From positions 1 through 37,945 of the forward strand of contig DYCH01000023.1 of assembly GCA_019418235.1 (NCBI GenBank): a stretch of DNA of 37,945 nt, given 5' to 3'. This DNA comes from Sutterella sp. Its GTDB lineage: Bacteria > Pseudomonadota > Gammaproteobacteria > Burkholderiales > Burkholderiaceae_F. The notes under the pieces were generated by a model, which was not told where the DNA came from, made no database searches, and saw only the letters and a list, made by a program, of their open reading frames with translations. Both the position numbers and the translations under genes were made by a program. This document shows, in pieces, positions 1 through 9,040 of this stretch; position 1 is the first letter of the stretch; every line of letters starts with the position of its first letter.

Positions 1-46
1 AGAAATAGACGCTCTAGGTGGCTTTTTCCGTAAGGAGACAATTCCA

Positions 47-436
47 ATGCGTCACTATGAAATTTGCTTTATTGTGCACCCGGATCAAAGCGAGCAAGTG
101 CCCGCCATGATCGAACGCTACAAGACGCTCGTCGCCGAACAAGGCGGTACGATGCATCGTGTGGAAGACTGGGGCCGTCGTCCTTTGGCTTATCCGATCG
201 AAAAGTTGGTTAAGGCTCACTATGTTCTCATGAACGTTGAATGCACGCATGAAACGCTCGCTGAGATCGAAAACGGTTTCCGCTTCAATGATGCCGTGTT
301 GCGTCACTTGACGATCAAGATGAAGAAGGCTGAAACCGCTGCTTCCCCGATGATGCGAATCGTCGAAAAGGAAGAGCAAAAGAAGGCCGCTAGCGAAGCC
401 GCTCAAGCTCAACAAGCTGAAGCCGCTGCTGCTTAA
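47..436 (+). CDS. rpsF: 30S ribosomal protein S6
   Basis: Small-subunit ribosomal protein S6, which binds 16S rRNA together with S18 in the platform of the 30S subunit. The 129-residue product begins MRHYEICFIVHPDQ, the typical first beta strand of S6. It contains the RRPLAYPIEK segment (about residues 45-54) and ends in an Ala/Glu/Gln-rich tail, comparable to the acidic tail of other S6 proteins. An AAGGAGA ribosome-binding site lies at 31-37. It is the first gene of a cluster with priB, rpsR and rplI, the classical order in beta- and gammaproteobacteria. The promoter must lie upstream of the window. Identification is firm. Confidence 0.97.
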   Translation: MRHYEICFIVHPDQSEQVPAMIERYKTLVAEQGGTMHRVEDWGRRPLAYPIEKLVKAHYVLMNVECTHETLAEIENGFRFNDAVLRHLTIKMKKAETAASPMMRIVEKEEQKKAASEAAQAQQAEAAAA

Positions 437-478
437 TTGATTAACCAATTCATATTGTCTGAAAGCTTTTAAAACATT

Positions 479-772
479 GTGAATACGATTCATTTAAACG
501 GTGAATTGACACAGAAATCCCAGATGCGTTATACGCCGGCGGGATTGCCAGTTTTAGAGGTTGTTTTTCATCACATGAGTGTGGTGAACGAAGCTGGAAG
601 TGAACGAAAATTAGAGTTTGACTTTTCAGCAAAAGCTTGCGGAGACATCGCACTGTCTCTTGAAAAAGAACCCTTAGGTTCGGTTTTTGAGATGAGCGCT
701 TTCATCGCTCCCAAGAGCATTCGAAGCAGACAATTGATCGTACATATTACGCAATACTCACAAGGAGTTTAA
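479..772 (+). CDS. priB: Primosomal replication protein N (PriB)
   Basis: PriB is a small OB-fold single-stranded DNA-binding protein that works with PriA and DnaT in restarting collapsed replication forks. The 97-residue product starts MNTIHLNGELTQKSQMRYTPAGLP and ends in a strand (about residues 85-94, LIVHITQYSQ), the usual length and ends for PriB. The start is GTG without a strong Shine-Dalgarno sequence, so translation may be kept low or coupled to rpsF, which ends 42 nt upstream. It sits 2 nt before rpsR, its usual partner. There is no sign of decay. Confidence 0.93.
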   Translation: MNTIHLNGELTQKSQMRYTPAGLPVLEVVFHHMSVVNEAGSERKLEFDFSAKACGDIALSLEKEPLGSVFEMSAFIAPKSIRSRQLIVHITQYSQGV

Positions 773-774
773 AA

Positions 775-1047
775 ATGGCTTTTGGTGCAAAAGGCAAGGG
801 TAAGCCCCGCCGTGGCAACCAACAAAACGCGCTCTTCAAGCGCAAGAAGTTCTGCCGTTTCACGGCTGAGAACGTCGAAATGATCGACTACAAGGATGTT
901 GACACGCTCCGCGACTTCATCCAAGAAAACGGTAAGATTATGCCGGCTCGTTTGACGGGCACGAAGGCTCACTATCAACGTCAACTTGATACCGCCATCA
1001 AGCGCGCTCGCTTCTTGGCCTTGTTGCCGTACACGGATAACCAATAA
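775..1047 (+). CDS. rpsR: 30S ribosomal protein S18
   Basis: S18 binds next to S6 in the 30S platform. The 90-residue product has a Lys/Arg-rich N-terminus (GKGKPRRGNQQNALFKRKKFCRF starts near residue 6, longer than in E. coli S18). The family core follows: DYKDVDTLRDFIQENGKI (about 39-56) and PARLTGTKAHYQRQLDTAIK (about 57-76). A GGAG ribosome-binding site lies about 8 nt before the ATG, just after the priB stop. It is co-transcribed with rpsF, priB and rplI. Confidence 0.97.
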   Translation: MAFGAKGKGKPRRGNQQNALFKRKKFCRFTAENVEMIDYKDVDTLRDFIQENGKIMPARLTGTKAHYQRQLDTAIKRARFLALLPYTDNQ

Positions 1048-1064
1048 TCGAGGGAGTCATTCAA

Positions 1065-1514
1065 ATGCAAGTTATTCTTCTTGAAAAGATCACTCACCTC
1101 GGTGACTTGGGCGACATCGTCAAGGTTAAGGACGGTTACGCTCGTAACTTCTTGATCCCGACCAAGCGTGCTAAGCGTGCTACGCAAGCTGCTATCGCTG
1201 AATTCGAAGCTCGCCGCGCCGAATTGGAAAAGGCTCAAGCTGAACGTGTGGCTGCTGCTGAAGCTGTTGCTGCCAAGATGAACGGCATCGCCATCGAAAT
1301 CACCAGCAAGGCTGGTGTTGACGGCCGTCTCTTCGGTTCTGTGACCAATGCTGACGTTGCTGAAGCTCTCCAAGCTCAAGGCTTCGAAATCAAGAAGTCT
1401 CAAGTTCGCACCCCGACGGGCGCCATCAAGGCTGTTGGCGAATACACGCTCACGATCGGTTTGTTGACGGATATCACCGCCGACATCACGGTTAAGGTTG
1501 TGGCTGAAGCCTAA
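1065..1514 (+). CDS. rplI: 50S ribosomal protein L9
   Basis: L9 binds 23S rRNA near the base of the L1 stalk. The 149-residue product has the conserved N-terminal domain (MQVILLEKITHLGDLGDIVK, then DGYARNFLIP around residues 23-32). A long Ala/Glu/Lys connecting helix follows (about 40-75), then the C-terminal domain with GRLFGSVT (about 88-95). Length and architecture are normal. It is the last gene of the operon; a strong terminator follows at 1550-1586. Confidence 0.97.
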   Translation: MQVILLEKITHLGDLGDIVKVKDGYARNFLIPTKRAKRATQAAIAEFEARRAELEKAQAERVAAAEAVAAKMNGIAIEITSKAGVDGRLFGSVTNADVAEALQAQGFEIKKSQVRTPTGAIKAVGEYTLTIGLLTDITADITVKVVAEA

Positions 1515-1549
1515 TTAAAAACTGCTGAATTTTTAATTCAAACAGTTCA

Positions 1550-1586
1550 ATCGGTCTAGATCGTTAAGGTTTAGACCGATTTTTCA
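1550..1586 (+). terminator. Intrinsic terminator after rplI
   Basis: The left arm ATCGGTCTAGA (1550-1560) pairs with TTTAGACCGAT (1570-1580) and is followed by a T run from 1580. This closes the rpsF-priB-rpsR-rplI transcript and separates it from dnaB. Confidence 0.88.
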
Positions 1587-1602
1587 TTTTTTGTGACATA
1601 TC

Positions 1603-1636
1603 TTGACGCAGAACTCGATCGGGTCTCTGCTAAAAT
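1603..1636 (+). promoter_or_regulatory. Candidate dnaB promoter (extended -10)
   Basis: TGCTAAAAT at 1628-1636 is an extended -10 element (TGn plus TAAAAT) about 35 nt before the dnaB start. A TTGACG at 1603-1608 is 22 bp away, too far for a normal -35, so activity would rest on the extended -10. This is inference only. Confidence 0.4.
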
Positions 1637-1670
1637 TTTTACTTTCCACAAACAAACTTAGAGTATCAAG

Positions 1671-3050
1671 ATGGCTGAAGAACAAAAATCGGATTTAGTG
1701 AGATTGCCACCGCACTCGACCGAAGCCGAACAAGGCTTGTTGGGGAGCCTTTTAATCGATAACCGCGTCTTTGACTTGGTTAACGACGTCGTGAAGGCAG
1801 AGGACTTCTATCGGGGCGACCACCGTCGTATCTACGAACATATTTCTCAATTGATCGCTAATGGCCGTCCGGCAGACGTTTTGACGGTTCATGATTCGAT
1901 GAGTTCTGTCGGTCTCGGACAAGAGGGCACGAAGAGCTTTTTGAACTCTTTGGCAATGAATACGCCCAACTCCGCTAACGCTCGTCGCTACGCGGAAATT
2001 GTGCGTGACCGCAGTGTTTTGCGTGCTTTGGTTAATGCCGGTTCTGAAATTGTTGATTCTGCCTTGGATACTAAGGGTTTGGAGACCAAAGATATTTTGG
2101 ATAAGGCCGAAAGCCGAATCTTTAGTATCAGCGAAGATGCTCAAGTGGCCGGTCAAGGTTTAAAACCCGCCAAAGGCGCCTTGATGAATGTGAGCGAACA
2201 GGTTCAAAAACTCTATAAGAGTAAGAGCCATACCGCCGTTACCGGCGTTCCTACGGGCTTTAATGACTTGGATAGTTTAACCAAGGGGTTGCATCCCGGC
2301 GAATTGATCATTGTGGCCGGTCGTCCTGCCATGGGTAAAACGACGTTTGCCATGAATATTGCAGAGCATGTATCGATGCGAGCCGGTCTTCCAGTTGCCG
2401 TCTTCTCAATGGAAATGCCGGCAGAACAATTGGCGATGCGTTTGATTAGCTCTTATCAACGCATTAAGTTGGAGCACTTGCGCAGTGGCCGTTTGGAAGG
2501 TGATGAATTTCAAAAGATGAGCGTGGCTGTGACCGATATTGCCAACTCTCATAACGTCTTTATCGATGACTCTTCCGGTTTGACGATCTCTGACGTTCGT
2601 TCTCGTGCTCGTCGCTTGACGCGCGAAGTCAAGCAATTGGGTTTGATTGTGATTGACTACTTGCAATTGATGAGTGGTACGGGACGAGGCGAAAACCGCG
2701 CCCAAGAAATTTCTGAAATTTCTCGTGGTTTGAAGCTCTTAGCCAAAGAATTGAATTGCCCGATCATCGGTCTTTCTCAGTTAAATCGTGGTTTGGAACA
2801 ACGTCCTGATAAACGTCCGATGATGAGTGACTTGCGTGAATCCGGTTCTATCGAACAGGACGCTGACGTGATTATTTTCCTTTACCGTGAAGTCGTTTAT
2901 AACCAAGACTTAAAGGGCACGGACGAAGAGCGTAACGCTGAAGCCATTATTCGTAAGCAACGTAACGGTCCGACGGGGACGGTGGATTTAGTCTTCTTCG
3001 GCGAGTACACGCACTTTAAGAACGCCACAAGGAATAGCGGATATGCTTGA
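1671..3050 (+). CDS. dnaB: Replicative DNA helicase DnaB
   Basis: Hexameric 5'-3' helicase that unwinds DNA at the replication fork and recruits primase and polymerase III. The 459-residue product has an N-terminal helical domain (about 10-110) with PHSTEAEQGLLGSLL, a linker, and a RecA-type ATPase domain. Walker A is GRPAMGKT (217-224) and the Walker B region contains IVIDYLQLMSG; RQRNGPTG lies near the C-terminus. Length is normal. It lies downstream of the S6/L9 operon, as in many proteobacteria, but has its own likely promoter after the terminator. Its stop overlaps the start of the next gene by 8 nt. Confidence 0.97.
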   Translation: MAEEQKSDLVRLPPHSTEAEQGLLGSLLIDNRVFDLVNDVVKAEDFYRGDHRRIYEHISQLIANGRPADVLTVHDSMSSVGLGQEGTKSFLNSLAMNTPNSANARRYAEIVRDRSVLRALVNAGSEIVDSALDTKGLETKDILDKAESRIFSISEDAQVAGQGLKPAKGALMNVSEQVQKLYKSKSHTAVTGVPTGFNDLDSLTKGLHPGELIIVAGRPAMGKTTFAMNIAEHVSMRAGLPVAVFSMEMPAEQLAMRLISSYQRIKLEHLRSGRLEGDEFQKMSVAVTDIANSHNVFIDDSSGLTISDVRSRARRLTREVKQLGLIVIDYLQLMSGTGRGENRAQEISEISRGLKLLAKELNCPIIGLSQLNRGLEQRPDKRPMMSDLRESGSIEQDADVIIFLYREVVYNQDLKGTDEERNAEAIIRKQRNGPTGTVDLVFFGEYTHFKNATRNSGYA

Positions 3051-3540
3051 TGCACTGATTACATACGGTGCCTATGCACTGGCCTTTGTTTTGATTTTGG
3101 TGGGCTTAGGAGGCACGGTTGTGCCGGCACTGCCCGGTATCCCAATGATATTCGGTGGCGCTTGGTTGATTGCGCATATGGAAGGGTATCAATACTTTGG
3201 AGTTGGCACGTTAATTGCTCTTGGCGTTTTAACGGCGATTTCCATTGCCATTGACTGGGTGAGTCAAACCATGGGTGCCCAGAAGGCTGGTGCCACGAAA
3301 ATGGGCCTTACCGGCGCCTTTTTAGGAACCATTGTAGGGATTCCCTTTGGTCTCATCGGGATTTTCTTATTTCCCGTGATCGGCGCCTTTGTGGGTGAAA
3401 TGATCGGTCATCGCGATATGCGTTTGGCCGGTAAAGTTTCTTGGGCCACGTGGGTCGGTATGATTGCAGGGATCGCAGCGAAAGTCGCTATTGCCTTCAT
3501 CATGATCGGCATTATGTTGGTGATGCGCTTCGCTTTTTAA
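3043..3540 (+). CDS. DUF456 family membrane protein
   Basis: Small integral membrane protein of 165 residues that resembles the DUF456 family, whose function is unknown. Residues 8-50 form a hydrophobic hairpin with the family-like stretch GTVVPALPGIPMIF. Further hydrophobic segments lie at about 54-75, 88-120 (rich in Gly, as in glycine-zipper helices) and 132-162, giving four or more membrane passes. The ATG overlaps the last 8 nt of dnaB and has AAGGA about 9 nt upstream inside dnaB, so translation is likely coupled. The membership call rests on remembered family features, not on a search. Confidence 0.72.
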   Translation: MLDALITYGAYALAFVLILVGLGGTVVPALPGIPMIFGGAWLIAHMEGYQYFGVGTLIALGVLTAISIAIDWVSQTMGAQKAGATKMGLTGAFLGTIVGIPFGLIGIFLFPVIGAFVGEMIGHRDMRLAGKVSWATWVGMIAGIAAKVAIAFIMIGIMLVMRFAF

Positions 3541-3562
3541 GAAAAAAATCTTTTGACCAAAA

Positions 3563-3600
3563 CAAAAGACTGAGTTTCGAATTGGACTCAGTCTTTTTGT
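3563..3600. terminator. Bidirectional terminator between the DUF456 gene and recD
   Basis: AAAAGACTGAG (from 3564) pairs with CTCAGTCTTTTT (3587-3598) around a 12-nt loop. The arms are A-rich on the left and T-rich on the right, so the hairpin can end transcripts from both sides. It lies between two convergent genes that end at 3540 and 3612. Confidence 0.9.
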
Positions 3601-3611
3601 TTTGGTAGTCG

Positions 3612-5534
3612 CTAACCTTCTTTTAAGCGTTGCGTTAAACCACTCGCTCGCTGTGTTTTGGTTGAACAAGCTTTAGCAACCGATTGGGAATTGGCATAAA
3701 GCTTTACTTCCTTTTTTGCACGAGTGACGCCGGTATAGAGGAGTTCTCGAGTCGAAAGCGAGGAGTCCGGGTCATTGGATAGCAACACGGCCACGTGGTC
3801 ATATTGCGAGCCTTGCGATTGGTGAATCGTCAATGCATAAGCCGTATCGTGTTCGGGTAAAAGACCGGCAGGACGAAATTCTTCACGATCGCCAAAAAAG
3901 ACTTCGTAGCGCGACCAGTCGTCACTCATCGGCAACACAATGCCAACGTCACCGTTGAAGATATCCAAGGGGGCGTAGTTCTTACGGTTAATGATGATGC
4001 GTCCTGGGTAAAAGAGCTCCGTAAAGGGGAATTGAAGTTCATCGGATTGCAACAATCCTTCTTCTTGCGCTTTTCGAGCCCATTGATTCATTTCTTCACG
4101 TACAAATTCGTCTGCAAAACGGTTAACCGCTTCGACGCTATTAAAGCCGTGACGTTGTGCAGCCAAAATTCGGAAGCTGTCAGCCGTTTTCCAAACTTCA
4201 GTCAAAGCCTTTGCTTTTGCCTCATCATCACGAACCAAAAGCGGTTGATCCAATACGCTATTGAGGTAGATTTTGAGGTCGCTTAAGTACTTCTTTAGTT
4301 GCTTACGAATCCACGTTTGAGTATCGGTTTGTAAAGGCACATCGCGTTTGGGCTTAACCCATTCAATGTTGTCCTTTTCAGAGTTATGACTAAAAAGTTT
4401 TTCGAATTCATCAGCGTTATAACTTGAATTGGTATTAATGTATTGGGCGAGTTGACCGATGTTGGAATCGCTCGTAAAACGGTGACTGATGGTGAGTTCT
4501 GCTACGTGACCCGCCATCACTTCGGGATCGGTTAAATCGGCCAAAACTGAACCTGGCCCCACAGCGGCCAATTGATGCTTGTCACCCAATAAAATCAATT
4601 GCGTTTTTGTACGATCAAGGCAACGTAATAATTGCTTGGCAAGCGTCAAGTCAATCATGGAAGCTTCGTCAACGATCAAAATGTCGATGCCCAATGGGTT
4701 ATCTTCACTGGGACGGCCTCCGGCGAGTGTTTCTGATGAAAGCCAACGATGGATGGTCTGAGAGGTAATTTTGCGTTGGTCAAGTTGGGCTTTAAGTTGA
4801 ACAAACATGTCACCCGATTTACCGTCACATGACCCGTTAATGGATTGCATTACTCGACTGGCCGCCTTACCGGTCGGTGCGGCTAAGCCAATCACCAAAT
4901 CGGGGTTGGCTGCCAACTGGCATTCAATGAGTTTGGCCACAACCGTGGTTTTGCCGGTACCCGGACCACCCGTGATAATGAAAAAGGCGTGGGATAAAGC
5001 GCCTCGAATGGCTTTTTCCTGTTCAATTAAACTTTGGGCATCCGCAGTCTGACCATTGTCGTACACCATTGATTTAAAGTCTTCAATCAACTGTTCTTGC
5101 TTGGGTGAAATCGCTTCCGATGCGTGCGCCTTAAAGTCCATGATGGCAAGGGCGACTTCCCGCTCTTCAATAAAGCGCCGTTGCAGATAAAGGCGATGAG
5201 TTTGACCGTGACAGTCCCAAATAAAGGGGATGCGTTTTGATGGCTCGTTTTGAAGTTTTGGATGAGCTTTAACAAGAAGTCCGATATCTTCTAAAAGCGT
5301 TAAATCGTCATCAGAGACCTCAAGTCCATCAATATTGATGCACACACTACCGTCAGCGTCCGCTGCACAAAAGGCTAAAAGGAGCTTATCCAGTGTGATA
5401 AGCGCTTGGGTTTTGATGCCATCATGGAAGCACTCCGGATGATTTCTTTCAACCGTTGCCAAAAGATGGCGTCCAAGTTGTTGATAGGCCATTTGGTCTT
5501 CGGTTAATTGTTCGACTTTGTTTTCTGTGTACAT
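3612..5534 (-). CDS. recD: Exodeoxyribonuclease V subunit alpha RecD
   Basis: RecD is the 5'-3' superfamily 1B helicase motor of the RecBCD nuclease-helicase that processes double-strand breaks. The 640-residue product (E. coli RecD is 608) has an N-terminal domain to about residue 140. The helicase core carries Walker A GGPGTGKT (189-196), a DEAS-type motif II (ILIVDEASMID), QLILLGDKHQLAAVGPGS (motif III), IHQSQGSQYD (motif V) and LYTGVTRAKKEV (motif VI). The ATG at 5534 has AAGGA 9 nt upstream, and the gap to the recB stop is 3 nt. It is the last gene of a recC-recB-recD operon and shows no sign of inactivation. Confidence 0.95.
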   Translation of the reverse strand: MYTENKVEQLTEDQMAYQQLGRHLLATVERNHPECFHDGIKTQALITLDKLLLAFCAADADGSVCINIDGLEVSDDDLTLLEDIGLLVKAHPKLQNEPSKRIPFIWDCHGQTHRLYLQRRFIEEREVALAIMDFKAHASEAISPKQEQLIEDFKSMVYDNGQTADAQSLIEQEKAIRGALSHAFFIITGGPGTGKTTVVAKLIECQLAANPDLVIGLAAPTGKAASRVMQSINGSCDGKSGDMFVQLKAQLDQRKITSQTIHRWLSSETLAGGRPSEDNPLGIDILIVDEASMIDLTLAKQLLRCLDRTKTQLILLGDKHQLAAVGPGSVLADLTDPEVMAGHVAELTISHRFTSDSNIGQLAQYINTNSSYNADEFEKLFSHNSEKDNIEWVKPKRDVPLQTDTQTWIRKQLKKYLSDLKIYLNSVLDQPLLVRDDEAKAKALTEVWKTADSFRILAAQRHGFNSVEAVNRFADEFVREEMNQWARKAQEEGLLQSDELQFPFTELFYPGRIIINRKNYAPLDIFNGDVGIVLPMSDDWSRYEVFFGDREEFRPAGLLPEHDTAYALTIHQSQGSQYDHVAVLLSNDPDSSLSTRELLYTGVTRAKKEVKLYANSQSVAKACSTKTQRASGLTQRLKEG

Positions 5535-5537
5535 GGC

Positions 5538-8500
5538 TTATATTCCTTTTTCTGCTTGATCAGCATAATGGCCAACCGTTCGAGCGTCGAACCCGTTCAT
5601 GAAAAAGTCGTCCAAGCACTCAATAAGCGCAAGAGAAGGCTTTTCAAAGTAAATGCCATAGGGTTGCTTATTGTTGATTCTCATGCCACGGATGAAAGCG
5701 TAAATCACACCACCAAAGTTTTCATCGGTGAGTTCAATACCGCGAGACTTCAAGAAACGCTTAAGCGCCACACAGTAGATGAGGTACTGCAAGTAATAGT
5801 GGTGATCGGCCATGGCTTTTTTCATCACCGGCATTCGATAATCGGCAATGTTGTCGCCTAAGAAATTGCTTTTCCAGTCCAACACAAAGAACTGACCATT
5901 GTGGGTGAAGATCATGTCAATGGCGCCCGTTAAAAAGCCTTTGAGTGCCTTGGGCGTCATATCGGGCAGGTGATACTTCTTCTCGAACGTTTTTAAAAGT
6001 TCTGAGAGCGTTTCCACGGTGACGGCTTTTCGCCCCTTCTTCGGAGCATTAATGGCCATCGTGAAGGTCATTTCACGTTGCTTACTGTCAATATTGCAAA
6101 GGTTAAAGTCATTACCGTCAGAATCTTTGAAAACCGAGCAACAAAGCACGTCTTTCATCAACTGACGGAGCATTTCTTTATTTAAATTTTGGAAATTGTG
6201 TGCGTAGGGTCGAGCAATCACATCGGCGCGATTTAAGAGTTTTTCATCAGCCTCGGCGTCGTCTTCAAACTGCGCACGACGAACCAAATCAAAGTCAATG
6301 CGTTCAAAAATGGCATGCAGGAATGTACCGCTTTCAGCCCCTCGACTGAAATTCAAAATGTCATTTTCAGGCAAAGGCGTGACGACTTTTGGTTTTTCAC
6401 TTTCGACTTCATCAATTTGGTCTTCTTTTTCAGCCTGATTGGTTAAATCAAATTGTTCGTGAGCGCCACGAATAATGGCGCTGTAGCTCGATTGATGCCA
6501 ATCGGAGTGAATGTCGCGAGAGGGGGCAACACTGAGGGATTCATCCTCAGATTTTTCCTCACCGCCGTACTCAATATGATGATCAAATTTTTCAATATCA
6601 ATGGGTACGTCGTAAGTTTTCACCAAGTCGTGCGGTTCAATATGGTTGACGCCAAGACCCTCTTCAATGGTTTGAACCATTTCAGGATGATTGGCTAAAT
6701 TGTTCGTCACTTTTTCCAAGTACGCCGTCTTGGCTTCGATCACCAGATCAACATTTCCTTTTGCTTGGACAATTTTGGTTAAGGCTCTAAAAAATGGTCC
6801 GTTGAAGTCACCCTTATTGGCCTTTTTCCGGAGCATTAAAGGAAGCACTAATCGTTGAGAAGCACGTGTCATGGCAACGTACGCCAGTCGCAACCCCTCA
6901 AGAGCATTTTTTTCTTCAATATCCTCATCCACTTCATTCATGGATTGACTAGAGAAAGAAATCGTCAGTTGAGTTTCACCTGTGCTTTGAATAACGCTTT
7001 GGCAAAGATGACCTTTCGAGCTACCTTTGTGATTTCCATTCCATGCTCCCGGCAGGTAGACAACGGGATATTCCAATCCTTTGCTTCCATGGATTGTCAT
7101 GATGGTGACGAGGTTTTCATCACTTTCAACACGAATCTTGCGTTTTTCTCCACCGGATTGCCCCCTCGCTTTAACGTACCAACGCGTTAAACCAGATAAA
7201 GTCGTCAGATGGCGAGCTTGCTCTTGGAGCAATTCAATAATATGGCGGTAGTTATTCAAGCGCTTTTCACCACCCGATAAGGGTAAAAGGTGCTTTTCGG
7301 TTTGGCACTTTTCAAAAAGCAATGCAAAGGCACTCGCAACGCCTTTTCGATCGAACAAGTCTCGCGCTTGGTCAATGAGTTCTCGAGCCTCTAAGGCCTT
7401 TTTCTCCAAAATAGAGGAATCAGGGGCTTTTTGGAAAGCTTCGGGTGAAACATCATTGATATGTTCAGCCATAATGCGGGTCAAACGAGCGAGTTTTTGT
7501 CGCTTATTGTCCTGCGGAATTTCCATGGCCATAAGAATTCGAAGAATGTCATTGGCTTCTTCTGTTTTGAAAACGTCGTTTTCTTCAAACGTAATGCAAC
7601 GAATTTTCTTCTCATTCAAGGCCCTGATAATGGGCTCTGAGTTCTTCCACGTTCTCACAAGAATGACGATATCTTTGGCGGAGAGACGCTGCCCCTCTTT
7701 GATCATCACGTTTGTGTTTAAGAGCGTATAGATATCGTTCGCAATCAACTGCGCTTCTTGCTCTCGTTGATCGTCGGCTCCTAGACTGTTTTCTTTGTCG
7801 TCTCGTGACCAAATTTCCAAAACAGGCAACACAGACTTTTGCCCGTTGATGTCTCGATACAACGGAAGTTTGGAAGAACCTGCCGTTACGGCCGTGTAAG
7901 TAATATCTTCATTACCGAAAGTGTAGTTACTTCCATCGTCAGCAAAGTACGTGTTAATCGTATCCAAAAGCACGGCATTGGAGCGGAAGTTACGTCCCAG
8001 ATTGAGCGTTTTACCAATGTCTTTTCGTGCCTTTTTGTAGGTGTCAATATCAGCACCACGGAAACGATAAATAGACTGTTTCGGGTCGCCGACGAAAATT
8101 AAACTACGACTGGGATCGTCTTGAGTTGCTTTTAAAAAGAGTGTCTTAAAAATGTTGTATTGCGTCGGGTCAGTGTCTTGGAACTCATCAATTAAGACAG
8201 CTTTAAATTGATCTCCGATGATCTTAGAAAATTGGGGCGTCAGTTCTTTTTCAAGACCAACAATTAAGTCATCAAATGTACAGATCCCTTGAGCATTTTT
8301 CATCTGTTGCACTTGATGAGGAGCCCATGCAAGAAAGCGCTTTAAAAATTCAACGACTTCTTCTGAATCGCACTTTTTATTTTTAAGATCTTCCTCTGTG
8401 ATGGTTCCATTTTTTCCCACAAACCAATCTGTGTAGTATTGGTAAGAGGAGTGTGCCGGCAAAGCAAGGTATTTTTTCAAAATACTGTACAAAATGTTTG

Positions 8501-9038
8501 CAGGATCACTTTGAGCGAGAATATCTTTAAGCAAAGAATCGTCGGCATTTTGTAATTCTTTTCGCAAAAAGTCGTCTACAACTTGCGTCAAGATGTCGTC
8601 TGCGTCATCAGCGAGTTCGTAGTTACCGCTTTTTTGACCCGAAAAGCGGTGCTCTTTAAGCATTTTTTGGCAGAAAGAGTGAATGGTGCTGACACAACAA
8701 TCATCGAGCCCTTCAATCGCATCATCGACACGTTGCCTGACCGATTCGGCATCCCATTGCTGATAGAGCTCGTAGAGTAATTCGTCAGCAAATTTGACAT
8801 TATCAGGGTCAGCAATGGCTTCTTTAACTTCTAACAATAAGTTGCGCAAGCGGGCTTTGAGTTCGCCTGCCGCCGCTTTTGTAAAAGTGACCATTAAAAC
8901 CTGATTGATTTTGATGTCTGTTTCCATTAACAGGCGTAAAACAATTCGAGTTAATGAATAGGTTTTACCGGTACCCGCACTGGCTTCGATAAGAAAGGCG
9001 CCGTTAATATCACTTGTTTTTAAATTAAAGTTTTCCAT
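5538..9038 (-). CDS. recB: Exodeoxyribonuclease V subunit beta RecB
   Basis: RecB is the 3'-5' superfamily 1A helicase and the only nuclease subunit of RecBCD; it also loads RecA. The 1166-residue product (about the size of E. coli RecB) carries Walker A ASAGTGKT at 19-26, motif II (VLIDEFQDTDPTQ), GDPKQSIYRFRGAD, MTIHGSKGLEYPVVYLPG and AYVAMTRASQRL. The C-terminal RecB nuclease domain has GAIDMIF followed by FVLDWKSNFLG, the D...DWK metal-binding core, so nuclease activity should be intact. It starts 2 nt after the recC stop and ends 3 nt before recD. Unlike E. coli, there is no ptrA between recC and recB. Confidence 0.96.
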   Translation of the reverse strand: MENFNLKTSDINGAFLIEASAGTGKTYSLTRIVLRLLMETDIKINQVLMVTFTKAAAGELKARLRNLLLEVKEAIADPDNVKFADELLYELYQQWDAESVRQRVDDAIEGLDDCCVSTIHSFCQKMLKEHRFSGQKSGNYELADDADDILTQVVDDFLRKELQNADDSLLKDILAQSDPANILYSILKKYLALPAHSSYQYYTDWFVGKNGTITEEDLKNKKCDSEEVVEFLKRFLAWAPHQVQQMKNAQGICTFDDLIVGLEKELTPQFSKIIGDQFKAVLIDEFQDTDPTQYNIFKTLFLKATQDDPSRSLIFVGDPKQSIYRFRGADIDTYKKARKDIGKTLNLGRNFRSNAVLLDTINTYFADDGSNYTFGNEDITYTAVTAGSSKLPLYRDINGQKSVLPVLEIWSRDDKENSLGADDQREQEAQLIANDIYTLLNTNVMIKEGQRLSAKDIVILVRTWKNSEPIIRALNEKKIRCITFEENDVFKTEEANDILRILMAMEIPQDNKRQKLARLTRIMAEHINDVSPEAFQKAPDSSILEKKALEARELIDQARDLFDRKGVASAFALLFEKCQTEKHLLPLSGGEKRLNNYRHIIELLQEQARHLTTLSGLTRWYVKARGQSGGEKRKIRVESDENLVTIMTIHGSKGLEYPVVYLPGAWNGNHKGSSKGHLCQSVIQSTGETQLTISFSSQSMNEVDEDIEEKNALEGLRLAYVAMTRASQRLVLPLMLRKKANKGDFNGPFFRALTKIVQAKGNVDLVIEAKTAYLEKVTNNLANHPEMVQTIEEGLGVNHIEPHDLVKTYDVPIDIEKFDHHIEYGGEEKSEDESLSVAPSRDIHSDWHQSSYSAIIRGAHEQFDLTNQAEKEDQIDEVESEKPKVVTPLPENDILNFSRGAESGTFLHAIFERIDFDLVRRAQFEDDAEADEKLLNRADVIARPYAHNFQNLNKEMLRQLMKDVLCCSVFKDSDGNDFNLCNIDSKQREMTFTMAINAPKKGRKAVTVETLSELLKTFEKKYHLPDMTPKALKGFLTGAIDMIFTHNGQFFVLDWKSNFLGDNIADYRMPVMKKAMADHHYYLQYLIYCVALKRFLKSRGIELTDENFGGVIYAFIRGMRINNKQPYGIYFEKPSLALIECLDDFFMNGFDARTVGHYADQAEKGI

Positions 9039-9040
9039 GA